Positions 6,973 through 15,050 of a DNA stretch of 38,473 bases are shown piece by piece. The notes beneath the pieces are model-generated. The model saw only the letters and a list, made by a program, of their open reading frames with translations. It did no database searches and was not told where the DNA came from. Source of the DNA: an uncultured Caulobacterales bacterium (GTDB taxonomy: Bacteria; Pseudomonadota; Alphaproteobacteria; Caulobacterales; Caulobacteraceae). Position 1 is the stretch's first letter. Each line of letters starts with the position of its first letter. The position numbers were made by a program, and so were the translations under genes. The stretch lies in contig CAIMFV010000031.1 of NCBI GenBank assembly GCA_903840435.1, positions 1 through 38,473 of the forward strand. The letters are read 5' to 3'.

Positions 6973-9476
6973 GGCGTTATGGGATCAAGGCGCATGGCGT
7001 CGCGCACCAGGTCGGCAGCGTTTTCGCGCAAAATGGCGTCTTCGGCCGCGCCGAGAATAGGTTCGCGCCCGATCTCCATCAATACCGGGGCGGCAAAGGG
7101 CGAAACCCGGTCGAGCCTTCGCAAACGGATACGGCCCTGGATGCGCTTCAACAACCGACCCAATCGGTCAATATCGAGCGTATCACCCAAGGTCTCGCGC
7201 TGGGCACAGTCGAGCAACAGATGATCGCTCTGATGGCGACGCAGCGTGTCATAGATCAAATCGGTGGAAAAGGTGATCTCTCGCCCACTGCGAGCGCCTC
7301 CTGGACGTCTCTGCTCAATCAGGCCCGACAGGACAGCGCAGGTGCGAAAAGCGCGCTTCATCATGAAGCTTTCTGCGAGCCACGTGTCGAGATCATCGCC
7401 CAACATGTCCTCTTCGAACAGGGCATTGAGATCAAGACCGTCCAAAGGCGCAAAGGTCCAAACCGCCAGGCCGAAATCATTGGCGACGAAGCCCAAGGGC
7501 GCACGGCCCAGCCGCTCTAGCCGCCGGGCCAGCAATTGACAAAGCGCGGCGTGGCAGTGGCGACCGTCAAAGGGATAGGCGACGAGATAGGTCTTTCGGG
7601 CTTGTGGAAAGATCTCCACCAACATCTCGTCTTCTGCCGGAATCAGCGACCTTTGCGCCTGGACCTGCAACCAGGCCTGCACATCCTCGGGAAAGTCCGA
7701 CCAGACGGTGCGGTCGGCGATCATATTGCGCACCCGTTTGGCTAGTGAGGTTGAGATGGCAAATTTCGAGCCGCCCCAACTGGGTAGCTTGGCCTCCACG
7801 CCGGGCGGTGCAGGCGTAACCAGCGCATCGGTCCCTGCCACTCCTTGTAGGGTGAGGACCTTGCCCGCAAAAAGAAAGCTGTCGCCGGCGCTCAAATGCT
7901 CGACAAAGCTTTCCTCCATCTCGCCGAGCTTGCGGCCTGCGGTCCAGGTCCCGCCGCGACGCACCCCCATCCGAATGTTCAACATCGGCGTGTCGACAAT
8001 GGCGCCAACATTCATGCGGTGACGGCGGACGATTTCCGCAGTTCTTGCCCGATAAAGTCCGGCGCGATCTCGAACAATGCGATGGAAGCGGTCATACGCC
8101 TTCAAGGCATAGCCGCCCGAGGCAACGAAGTCTAAAACCCGATCAAAATCAGAGCGGGGCAGACCCTGATAGGGCCCGGCCGAGGCCACCTCATCATAAA
8201 ATTCGGCGGGGTCGAAGGGGGAAGCGCAGGCCCGGCCCATCATGTGCTGCGCCAACATGTCGAGGGCCCCAGAGCGCGGTCGGGCATCGTCGAGCTCGCC
8301 TGCCAACACTGCCGCGCGCGCCGCTTCACACTCTAAGACTTCAAACCGATGGGCGGGCGTCAACAGGGCGCGGCTCGCCTGATCCAAGCGGTGATTGGCG
8401 CGGCCAATGCGTTGAATGAGGCGCGCTGAACCTTTCGGAGCCGCCAATTGCACCACCAAATCCACCCCGCCCCAATCGATGCCGAGATCAAGCGTTGAGG
8501 TACAGACCACGGCCCGCAGCTCGCCGCGGGCGACGGCGGCCTCCACCTTTCGCCGCTGTTCGGGGGCCAGGCTGCCATGGTGCAGGGCGATAGGCAGGTT
8601 GTCGCCATTGACCTCCCACAGCATTTGAAAGGCGAGTTCAGCCTGAAACCGCGTATTGACGAAGACCAGCGCCGTGCGCGCCGCCGCAATGGCTTCATAG
8701 ACCTCGACCATGGCGTGGCGGGCGGTGAACCCGCTCCAAGGGGTCGGGTGACGCGAGCGCAAAACCTCGATCACTGGCGGCGCGCCCGGTTCACCCAGGA
8801 TCAGTCGTCCGCCGCGTCCGCGAGGGGTTAGCCAACCTAACAGGCCCGGCGGGTCGGCCACGGTGGCCGACAAACCGACACGGCGCAGTTTCGGCGACAG
8901 GGCTTGAAGTCTAGCAAGGCCTAAACTCAAAAGATCGCCGCGCTTATTGCCGCTCAGCACGTGAATCTCGTCGAGGATCACGGTGGAAAGTCCGCCAAAC
9001 AGTTCCGCCGATCCCTCCCAAGCACAGAAGAGCGCCAGTTGCTCTGGAGTCGTAATCAAGATGTCGGGGGGCAGGCGCCTTTGGCGGTCTTTCTTGGCGG
9101 CGCTGGTATCGCCCGAGCGGGTTTCAACTCGAATGTCGAGCCCCATCTCGGCAATGGGCTGCTCCAGATTACGATGCACATCAACGCCCAGGGCCTTGAG
9201 CGGCGAGATGTAGAGGGTGTGAAGCCTTTGGGTGCGCTCGCCCTGCGACAGGGCGATCAGACTGGGCAAAAATCCGGCCAGGGTCTTACCGCCACCGGTC
9301 GGCGCAATCAAAAGCGCATGCTCTCCAGCTTCCGCCGCCTGCACCATGGTCAATTGGTGTGCGCGAGGTCGCCAGCCCCGGCCCGCGAACCAAGCCTCGA
9401 ACCGCGGCGGCAAAGCCGCAAGCTTGCGCGCTCCGTTGGGCGAGGTGTCTCGACCTCCAAGTTCATCCATGACCAT
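6969..9476 (-). CDS. Lhr-like ligase-associated DEXH-box helicase
   Basis: An 835-aa superfamily 2 helicase. Walker A APTGGGKT (58-65), DEIH box (169-172) and SAT motif (203-205) lie in the first RecA-like domain. The second ends in a QRIGRANHR arginine-finger motif. The C-terminal half has the winged-helix and extended region of the Lhr core. The length fits the ligase-associated subtype (about 800-850 aa) and not full-length Lhr (about 1500 aa). It probably unwinds damaged DNA or RNA-DNA hybrids together with PdeM, to which it is coupled by a 4-base overlap. Upstream, the response regulator stop lies only 17 bp away, so all may share one transcript. ATG 9476 is used; an ATG two codons later is equally possible. 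Confidence 0.92.
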   Translation of the reverse strand: MVMDELGGRDTSPNGARKLAALPPRFEAWFAGRGWRPRAHQLTMVQAAEAGEHALLIAPTGGGKTLAGFLPSLIALSQGERTQRLHTLYISPLKALGVDVHRNLEQPIAEMGLDIRVETRSGDTSAAKKDRQRRLPPDILITTPEQLALFCAWEGSAELFGGLSTVILDEIHVLSGNKRGDLLSLGLARLQALSPKLRRVGLSATVADPPGLLGWLTPRGRGGRLILGEPGAPPVIEVLRSRHPTPWSGFTARHAMVEVYEAIAAARTALVFVNTRFQAELAFQMLWEVNGDNLPIALHHGSLAPEQRRKVEAAVARGELRAVVCTSTLDLGIDWGGVDLVVQLAAPKGSARLIQRIGRANHRLDQASRALLTPAHRFEVLECEAARAAVLAGELDDARPRSGALDMLAQHMMGRACASPFDPAEFYDEVASAGPYQGLPRSDFDRVLDFVASGGYALKAYDRFHRIVRDRAGLYRARTAEIVRRHRMNVGAIVDTPMLNIRMGVRRGGTWTAGRKLGEMEESFVEHLSAGDSFLFAGKVLTLQGVAGTDALVTPAPPGVEAKLPSWGGSKFAISTSLAKRVRNMIADRTVWSDFPEDVQAWLQVQAQRSLIPAEDEMLVEIFPQARKTYLVAYPFDGRHCHAALCQLLARRLERLGRAPLGFVANDFGLAVWTFAPLDGLDLNALFEEDMLGDDLDTWLAESFMMKRAFRTCAVLSGLIEQRRPGGARSGREITFSTDLIYDTLRRHQSDHLLLDCAQRETLGDTLDIDRLGRLLKRIQGRIRLRRLDRVSPFAAPVLMEIGREPILGAAEDAILRENAADLVRDAMRLDPITP

Positions 9477-9493
9477 AGACGCGCGGGTTAGAC

Positions 9494-10003
9494 CTAATCA
9501 AACACGCCGTCCAGGGCGCGGCGAAACGGGCCGTTATACTGCGGTGGCGGCTTTTTCCGGCGGCGGTCCGGTCCGACGAAATTGCGCGTCGAGACAAAGG
9601 CGCGCGGTTGAACCAGGGCCGTGTCGAGCCGGGTCAGCAGCGAATGGGCGGTCACCGGCTTGGTGACAAACTCGGTCACGCCCGCGTCGCGCGCTTCGAG
9701 GATGCGGCTAAGCTCGGTGTGGCCAGAGACCATGATGATCGGTGTTTTCGGATTAAGGCTCGCCCGCTCCTGGCGAATCCGTCGGGTCAGACTGAGGCCA
9801 TCCATCCCCTCGAGCTGAAAGTCGATCAGGGCCGCGTCGAAATGGGTTTTCTGCACCAGATCAAAGGCCACGCGGCCATCGGCGGTGGCTTGAATGTGGC
9901 GGATGCCTGCGGCGTTTAACAGGGTCGCCAAGATGAGCCGCATATTGCGGTTGTCCTCGACCACCAGGATTTGCAGCTTGTCGACGGAGAGCGCGCCCGG
10001 CAT
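9494..10003 (-). CDS. Single-domain response regulator with C-terminal tail
   Basis: A CheY-like receiver domain of about 125 residues. Acidic pocket Glu16-Asp17, phospho-acceptor Asp61 in LIDFQLEGMDG, Ser/Gly switch residues in MVSGH (91-95) and conserved Lys115 are all present. A short tail (about 130-169) contains FVGPDRRRKKPPP, seen at the end of many alphaproteobacterial stand-alone receivers. There is no DNA-binding domain, so output is probably by protein contact. The ATG at 10003 lies 3 bases after the stop of the M23 peptidase, indicating an operon. No kinase is adjacent; the two kinases at 1.6-4.4 kb are possible but unproven partners. Confidence 0.88.
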   Translation of the reverse strand: MPGALSVDKLQILVVEDNRNMRLILATLLNAAGIRHIQATADGRVAFDLVQKTHFDAALIDFQLEGMDGLSLTRRIRQERASLNPKTPIIMVSGHTELSRILEARDAGVTEFVTKPVTAHSLLTRLDTALVQPRAFVSTRNFVGPDRRRKKPPPQYNGPFRRALDGVFD

Positions 10004-10006
10004 GGC

Positions 10007-10867
10007 CTAGACCTCACCTGCCTTAAGTAACAGCGATGGGTCGAGATGGCGTCCGCGCCAGGTCGCCCGCCAGCACAGATGCGGCCCCGTCGCGCGACCC
10101 TTAGCCCCCACCGCGCCAAGCGTTTGGCCGCGACGGACAAGGTCGCCCTCCCTGACGTCAAGGCGGCTCTGGTGCAAAAAGGCACAGACCAAGCCTTGGC
10201 CATGGTCGATCAGGGTCAGTCCGCCTTCGAACCAAAGATCGGTTTCGGCCAGGACGACGCGGCCGTCCGCAGGCGCAGTTATGCGGGTTCCCGTCGGCGC
10301 CGCCAGATCGACGCCATAATGGGGTGTTTTGGGCACGCCATTTAGAATGCGCTGCGGTCCAAATGCCGAAGTGCGCAAGGCCTTGGTCAAGGGCGGCGAA
10401 AAACCGGAAGCGAAATCCTCCGAATCGATGCGCGAGGCAAAAGCCTTGGCCTTCATCTCGCTCTCCCGCTGAATGCGCGCCAAAAGGGCTGGGTTCTGCG
10501 GCGTCACTTGCTCGGGCGGCAGACCGTCAATGCGTTGGACCGCATAGGCAACCGGTTGGACGGCGAAAACCTGCCGACCTTGGGACGTCTCGACCGTGGC
10601 AGCGGGCCCTTGATCACGATCAAAGCCAATGAAAAATAAGCCCGTTGGCCCAGCTTGGGTGATCTGCATCCCATCGAAGGAGACGGGCTCGCCCGGCGCG
10701 CCTTGGCCAATGATAAAGCCCCCCTGACACAGGCGACCGTGCCAACGAAACGGATCCTTCGCGCCACTTTTATCCCAATTCCGATCCCAGTCTGCCGCCC
10801 TCGCCGCGTGGCCGCTAAAGGCCAGGGCGGACGCGCCGGTCACCGCCGCACGGCGGGTCAGGGTCAC
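10007..10867 (-). CDS. M23-family peptidase, exported, zinc ligand His replaced by Cys
   Basis: Predicted periplasmic LytM-type peptidoglycan peptidase of 286 aa. The N-terminus MTLTRRAAVTGASALAFSGHAARA looks like a Tat signal (twin Arg at 5-6). The catalytic domain is C-terminal: HYGVD (His183, Asp187) and His232 in FLHQS. The usual GPHLHW motif reads GPHLCW here, keeping catalytic-type His263 but putting Cys265 at the second position, normally a zinc ligand. Cys can bind zinc, so activity is possible; this may be a subfamily trait. I place the start at GTG 10867, which overlaps the DUF2093 stop as GTGA. A longer frame to 11146 exists but would run through the DUF2093 gene in another frame and lose the signal peptide. 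Confidence 0.85.
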   Translation of the reverse strand: MTLTRRAAVTGASALAFSGHAARAADWDRNWDKSGAKDPFRWHGRLCQGGFIIGQGAPGEPVSFDGMQITQAGPTGLFFIGFDRDQGPAATVETSQGRQVFAVQPVAYAVQRIDGLPPEQVTPQNPALLARIQRESEMKAKAFASRIDSEDFASGFSPPLTKALRTSAFGPQRILNGVPKTPHYGVDLAAPTGTRITAPADGRVVLAETDLWFEGGLTLIDHGQGLVCAFLHQSRLDVREGDLVRRGQTLGAVGAKGRATGPHLCWRATWRGRHLDPSLLLKAGEV

Positions 10868-11094
10868 GCGGACCGCGCCGCCTGTCGCGATTGCCAGGCC
10901 TGCAAGGCTTCTGTGGCGCTCGCATAGGCTTCTTGCGTCTCCGCATCCCAATAGCGCAGCGCCTCCAAAGGCACCCGCCGCCCGCTGACGGCACACAGCA
11001 CATAGCGCCCCGGCTTCATGACCACGAACTCGCCGTCGCCATAATGCAGGTGGGCCAAATCGTCCGATTTCGGGTCCATCGCGTTCATCGACAC
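10864..11094 (-). CDS. DUF2093 family protein, 76 aa
   Basis: A small protein matching the DUF2093 family of alphaproteobacteria: HLHYGDGEFVVMKPGRYVLCAVSG, then RVPLEALRYWDAETQEAY. The pattern 'Y.DG.F.V..PG..V.CAV(T/S)G..IPL..L.YW' is the family signature as I remember it. Function is unknown; it has no membrane segment. The single Cys in VLCAVSG stands near the core. The gene is first in a tight minus-strand run, its TGA overlapping the GTG of the M23 peptidase. ATG start at 11094, with a nearby in-frame ATG at codon 3. Confidence 0.82.
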   Translation of the reverse strand: MSMNAMDPKSDDLAHLHYGDGEFVVMKPGRYVLCAVSGRRVPLEALRYWDAETQEAYASATEALQAWQSRQAARSA

Positions 11095-11222
11095 ACCTTA
11101 CAAAGGAATGGGCCTCGGGCCAAGCCGGAAGCGGCGCGGTGGGCATTTGAACAATTGGGTGTCAACTTGTGCAGGTGCCTAATCCGCTTCAATATGGTCG
11201 AAATTCGGCGCGGAACGACGCT

Positions 11223-11519
11223 ATGGGCTTCCCCCAACCAACCAACAAAAGTCGCCCTTTGGAACTCGCCGCAGCCAAAGCGCTTAATCGGCTCATGGCG
11301 ATCATAATTGTAATCGGTATTTCGGGATTTGCCGCCTATTTAGCTTATAGAAACATTGGGATTTTTATAAATACTCACGGCGCACCACTTCATTGGCAGT
11401 TGCAACGTATACTGTTAGCGCTGGGCCCGTTTTTACCAATATTCAGTCTTTGGGTCGCATGGAGGCACTCTTCAAAGTCTCACCCACCCACTCCATCGAA
11501 TGAGGCTTCTCGCGATTAA
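11223..11519 (+). CDS. Hypothetical small membrane protein, 98 aa
   Basis: Two strong hydrophobic segments (about residues 25-45 and 65-85 from the ATG at 11223) separated by a short loop containing NTHGAPLHWQ, and a hydrophilic Ser/Pro-rich tail. It resembles many two-pass membrane proteins of unknown role, and no family is recognised. A GTG at 11169 would extend it by 18 hydrophilic residues. No clear Shine-Dalgarno is visible for either start. It is isolated, divergent from the DUF2093 run. Confidence 0.5.
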   Translation: MGFPQPTNKSRPLELAAAKALNRLMAIIIVIGISGFAAYLAYRNIGIFINTHGAPLHWQLQRILLALGPFLPIFSLWVAWRHSSKSHPPTPSNEASRD

Positions 11520-11776
11520 CTCGGACGCCTAAGCGGACATCGAATGGCGGCATGTCTCAGACGTCGACACCTGCCCAAACCAACAAGGTCAGCCAGAGCT
11601 CGAAATTCCAAAACGCTGATTGGCCTTGGCCGTAATAGGCCCATCCCCAAGCCACGACCTTCCTCCCGATCACCCTGCGACTTCGTCAATCAAGACTTGG
11701 AAGTCAGGCATCGAAACCTCCTGCGTCTTTGCCGTGCGTTTGGGCGATAACGCCGTGCAGCCTGGATCATGCTCCT
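11520..11776. other. Intergenic stretch, nothing recognised
   Basis: Short frames on both strands have no homology I can recognise, and there is no strong hairpin followed by a T-tract. This stretch lies between convergent genes. Confidence 0.4.
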
Positions 11777-12478
11777 CTATTGGCTGGGAGGACCGGATGC
11801 GACCGGCGGCCACACCGGCGGAGGGGGGATGTTCGGCGCGGCTGGCGGGGCAGGCTCGGGCGACGGAGTTGGCCCAAGGTTTGGGGTCGGCGACGCCGTT
11901 GGCGGCGGCGACGCGGGCGCTGGTGTAGAGGCGGGTGCTGGTGTAGCGGCCGGTGCTGGGACGGACGCGGGCGCGGATGCAGGGGTGGGACCGGCGGGGC
12001 TCTTCGTCAGGTCCCCCGGCTTGACTGGCGGTTTCCAGCTCGACAGGCGAAGGCGGCCGCTCACCTTGTCAAAGGCCTCCTGCGAGGACAGTGAAAGCTT
12101 TGGCCGCGCAATGATCAGCCCCATGTCCAGACTTTGCAGGACATAATAGACCTCGCCGGGCTCCAATTCGAGCTTGAGCGTATCTGTCACCTCGCCGTTG
12201 ATGCTGAACATATGCGCGCCGGGGTCTGTGACATAGACCTGATAGGCATTGGCCCCCACCTTGGCAGCATTGACCGGTCCGTCATGGACGGTAAAGGCGA
12301 CCAGCAATCCCATACTCGAAGGGCGAAAAAACACCACCGCCGCCTTATCTGGGGCTGGGGCGGCGATATGGACGCCGCTCGCGGCAGCGCCCGGCTTGGT
12401 AGCGATGTCATCGGCGCGGGTGGAGGCGGCACAGACTGTCAGGACCGCGACGGCGGCGACCAAAAGTTTCAGGTTCAT
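11777..12478 (-). CDS. Secreted DUF2846-like protein with Pro/Ala-rich tail
   Basis: An exported protein of about 233 aa. An N-terminal signal peptide (KLLVAAVAVLTVCAAST) ends near residue 22. The central domain (about 45-150) begins DKAAVVFFRPSS and continues with beta-rich sequence ending in PGEVYYVL, which resembles the DUF2846 fold found in small lipoproteins. From about residue 155 the chain is low-complexity Pro/Ala/Ser/Thr (PAPAATPAPAS...), typical of a wall-spanning or disordered linker; the DNA there is a run of imperfect GC-rich repeats. I use ATG 12478; a TTG two codons upstream would overlap the preceding stop as TTGA. It forms a pair with the secreted protein upstream, which has a similar tail. 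Function unknown. Confidence 0.7.
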   Translation of the reverse strand: MNLKLLVAAVAVLTVCAASTRADDIATKPGAAASGVHIAAPAPDKAAVVFFRPSSMGLLVAFTVHDGPVNAAKVGANAYQVYVTDPGAHMFSINGEVTDTLKLELEPGEVYYVLQSLDMGLIIARPKLSLSSQEAFDKVSGRLRLSSWKPPVKPGDLTKSPAGPTPASAPASVPAPAATPAPASTPAPASPPPTASPTPNLGPTPSPEPAPPAAPNIPPPPVWPPVASGPPSQ

Positions 12479-12480
12479 GC

Positions 12481-13140
12481 TCAAAGTCTCGGAAGCGGGT
12501 TGGTGGCGGGGGCGGGCAACGGGGAGGAGGGATTGGCTGGGGAGGGTTCAGCGGGTGTGGGAGAGGCAGCCCCTGGGTCCGGGCGCGCTTGCCCTTCGAT
12601 GGGCGTGGAGACGTCCTCGCCCAGCTTGGCGTCCAGGACCTGCCCAGCCGGAACTTGATAATTGCCGCCCTGAACCAAGAGCGAACCGAGCGGGGAAATA
12701 GCCCCCACCACGACCACGAGTTTAGTGTTGTCTTGACCAGCGCCGCCGGTCAACATTCCGCGCAACCGAATTTGCCGGTCTCCCACGCGCAGATACCGCG
12801 CCACCAGAACCAACTTTCCGGCAGCGCCCATAAAGCCGCGCGGTGCAGCGTCGAGCACCTCACCTTCGCCTTCGACGCCTTCGGGGACGAAGACCTGATC
12901 ACCGACAAGAATTGGCGCGTGCAGCCGAATGCGGAACCTCTGGCCGGGACGCGCGGTTTCGGAGGATATGGTCTCAAGCGTTTCGATCTGAATGTGTTGG
13001 CCGGCTGACGCCTTTTGCGGCGCAACGATCTGGAGTGCAGATATTTGGGCTGCAGATATTTGGGGTGCAGCGTTTTCGCTGGGCGATTGTATCGCCATCA
13101 CAGCTTGAAGTGCGAAAGTTATCAGCAAGTTTTTCCCCAA
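12481..13140 (-). CDS. Secreted beta-rich protein of unknown function with Pro-rich tail
   Basis: A 219-aa predicted exported protein. Residues 1-16 (GKNLLITFALQAVMA) look like a signal peptide. Next comes a short repeat region (AAPQISAAQISALQIVAPQ, about 24-42) encoded by a 15-bp tandem DNA repeat. The domain at about 50-175 has alternating hydrophobic residues with FVPEGVEGEGEVLDAA, GKLVLVARYL and NYQVPAGQVLDAKL, a pattern found in a broad family of bacterial secreted proteins of unknown role. The C-terminus (about 183-216) is Pro/Ala-rich, like the next gene's tail. The frame starts with TTG at 13140; no ATG lies upstream of the signal sequence, so the start is uncertain. Confidence 0.65.
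   Translation of the reverse strand: MGKNLLITFALQAVMAIQSPSENAAPQISAAQISALQIVAPQKASAGQHIQIETLETISSETARPGQRFRIRLHAPILVGDQVFVPEGVEGEGEVLDAAPRGFMGAAGKLVLVARYLRVGDRQIRLRGMLTGGAGQDNTKLVVVVGAISPLGSLLVQGGNYQVPAGQVLDAKLGEDVSTPIEGQARPDPGAASPTPAEPSPANPSSPLPAPATNPLPRL
13036..13065. repeat. 15-bp tandem repeat inside a coding region
   Basis: TGCAGATATTTGGGC (13036-13050) is followed directly by TGCAGATATTTGGGG (13051-13065) and then TGCAG. On the coding minus strand it gives a repeated five-residue unit of the type (A/L)QISA, close behind the signal peptide. Confidence 0.8.
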
Positions 13141-13366
13141 ATACTGAATTATGAAGAATTAATTCCGCAAATACTCTAATAAAATATAAATCTCCTTGTG
13201 AATTCACTAAACTGCCCATTTCAGGGTGGGCACGGCTGGTGCTTGAGCGCCGAGGCGCGCGCCGCACAATCACCGCGACGTCCGTGAGGCCACCATTGCC
13301 AGTGGCGGTCTCGACGTTTAGGAAGACCCGACCCTCCTTCGGCTTGAGACTAAAGAAGAGACCGCC

Positions 13367-15037
13367 ATGGCCTCCAATCAATTCATTTTCCAAATGCAAG
13401 GCCTGACCAAGGCTTTTCCGGGCGGCAAAAAGGTGTTCGAGAACATCTGGCTGAGCTTCTATTCCGACGCAAAAATCGGCGTCGTCGGGGTGAACGGCTC
13501 GGGTAAATCAACGCTTCTTAAGATCATGGCCGGTCTCGATACCGAGTTTACCGGCGAGGCGCGGGCAGCCGATGGCATCAAGCGCGGTTATCTGCCGCAG
13601 GAACCCCACCTCGATACGAGCCTCGATGTGTGGGGCAATGTGATTTCCGAGTGCGAGGAAAAGAAAGTCTTTGATCGCTACAACGCCATCGCCGCCGAGC
13701 TCGGGGATAACTACACCGATGCGCTGATGGAGGAGATGAACAAGCTGCAAGAGGTGATCGACGCCAAGGATCTTTGGGACATCGATTCCAAGATTGAAAT
13801 GGCGATTGACGCCCTGCGCTGTCCGCCGAACGACGCCAATATCGAGACCCTTTCTGGCGGTGAAAAGCGCCGCATTGCCTTGGCGCGGCTTTTGTTGTCC
13901 AAGCCCGACATCTTGCTTCTCGACGAACCGACCAACCATTTGGACGCCGAATCGGTCGCGTGGTTGCAGCATCACCTAGAAGCCTTCCCAGGCTGTGTGA
14001 TCCTCGTCACCCACGATCGCTATTTCCTCGATCAGGTGACCAAATGGACCCTTGAGCTCGACCGGGGCAAGGGCATCCCCTATGAGGGCAACTATTCGGG
14101 GTGGCTCGAACAAAAGACCAAGCGCATCATTCAAGAGCAGAGCGAAAGCGAAGCCCGCCAACGTGCCATGTCGCGCGAACTGGAATGGGTTCGCTCAAGC
14201 CCCAAGGCCCGGCAAGCCAAATCGAAAGCGCGCTTGGCCGCTTACGAGCAAATGGTCAATGACCAGGAAAATGCCCGTCTCGCCCAATCCTTCGCCCAAA
14301 TTCAGATCCCGCCAGGGCCCCGGCTTGGCAATGTGGTTCTGGAGGTCGAAAACATGGAAAAGGCCTATGGCGACCGGGTCCTGTTTAAAAACCTGACCTT
14401 CAAGCTGCCGCCCAACGGCATTGTTGGCGTCATCGGCCCAAACGGCGCGGGCAAATCGACCCTATTTCGCCTCATTACCGGCCAGGAAACGCCCGACGAG
14501 GGCAAGCTGCGCCTCGGTGAAACGGTCAAGCTCGCCTATGTCGATCAGAGCCGCGACAGCCTGGATGCGACCAAGACAGTGTGGCAGGAGGTATCGGGCG
14601 GTCTCGACATTATGAAGGTTGGCGGACGTGAAATCGCCAGCCGCGCCTATGTCGGCGCCTTCAACTTCAAGGGCGGCGATCAACAGAAAAAGGTCGGTCA
14701 ATTGTCCGGCGGGGAACGCAATCGTGTTCACCTGGCCAAGACACTGGCTTCAGGCGGCAATTTGATCCTGCTCGACGAGCCGACCAACGACCTCGACATC
14801 GAAACCTTGCAAGCCCTGGAAGAGGCGCTTGAGGAGTTCGCGGGCTGCGCTGTGGTCATCAGCCACGACCGTTGGTTCCTCGACCGACTGGCGACCCATA
14901 TCCTCGCCTTTGAGGGCGATAGCCACGTGGAATGGTTTGAGGGCAATTTCGAAGCCTATGAGGAAGACAAGAAACGCCGCCTCGGCGCCGATAGCCTCAT
15001 CCCGAAGCGTATCAAGTTCCAGAAGTTTACGCGCTAG
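13367..15037 (+). CDS. ettA: Energy-dependent translational throttle protein EttA (ABC-F ATPase)
   Basis: An ABC-F protein of 556 aa with two ATP-binding cassettes and no membrane domain. Cassette 1 has Walker A GVNGSGKST, signature LSGGEKRR and Walker B LLLLDEPTNHLD. Cassette 2 has GPNGAGKST, LSGGERNR and LILLDEPTNDLD. Between them lies the charged P-site-tRNA-interaction linker (about 245-310, rich in Arg/Lys/Glu). Length and the MASNQFIFQMQGLTKAFPGGKKVFEN start match EttA, which binds the ribosomal E site and gates the first peptide bond according to energy state. The C-terminus LIPKRIKFQKFTR is typical. ATG at 13367 is preceded by AAGAAGAG. It stands alone and converges on a deacetylase gene. 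Confidence 0.96.
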   Translation: MASNQFIFQMQGLTKAFPGGKKVFENIWLSFYSDAKIGVVGVNGSGKSTLLKIMAGLDTEFTGEARAADGIKRGYLPQEPHLDTSLDVWGNVISECEEKKVFDRYNAIAAELGDNYTDALMEEMNKLQEVIDAKDLWDIDSKIEMAIDALRCPPNDANIETLSGGEKRRIALARLLLSKPDILLLDEPTNHLDAESVAWLQHHLEAFPGCVILVTHDRYFLDQVTKWTLELDRGKGIPYEGNYSGWLEQKTKRIIQEQSESEARQRAMSRELEWVRSSPKARQAKSKARLAAYEQMVNDQENARLAQSFAQIQIPPGPRLGNVVLEVENMEKAYGDRVLFKNLTFKLPPNGIVGVIGPNGAGKSTLFRLITGQETPDEGKLRLGETVKLAYVDQSRDSLDATKTVWQEVSGGLDIMKVGGREIASRAYVGAFNFKGGDQQKKVGQLSGGERNRVHLAKTLASGGNLILLDEPTNDLDIETLQALEEALEEFAGCAVVISHDRWFLDRLATHILAFEGDSHVEWFEGNFEAYEEDKKRRLGADSLIPKRIKFQKFTR

Positions 15038-15050
15038 GTTTAGGCCTAGC
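15033..15050. terminator. Inverted repeat holding both convergent stop codons
   Basis: GCTAGG (15033-15038) and CCTAGC (15045-15050) form a short stem. The ettA stop (TAG at 15035-15037) and the deacetylase stop (TAG on the minus strand at 15046-15048) both lie within it. With no T-tract on either side, it is at best a weak bidirectional terminator. Confidence 0.3.

Noticed and set aside
10868-11146. N-terminal extension of the M23 peptidase
   Set aside because: The extension is Arg/Cys-rich with no family likeness and overlaps DUF2093 in another frame; GTG 10867 gives a signal peptide at once.
11529-12146. Gly/Ala/Arg-rich plus-strand frames opposite the Pro/Ala-rich secreted protein
   Set aside because: These are products of the GC-rich repeats read on the opposite strand; composition is extreme and there is no start signal.
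13201-13366. Minus-strand frame upstream of ettA
   Set aside because: It overlaps the ettA start and the next gene's start on the opposite strand and has no recognisable family; treated as a shadow.
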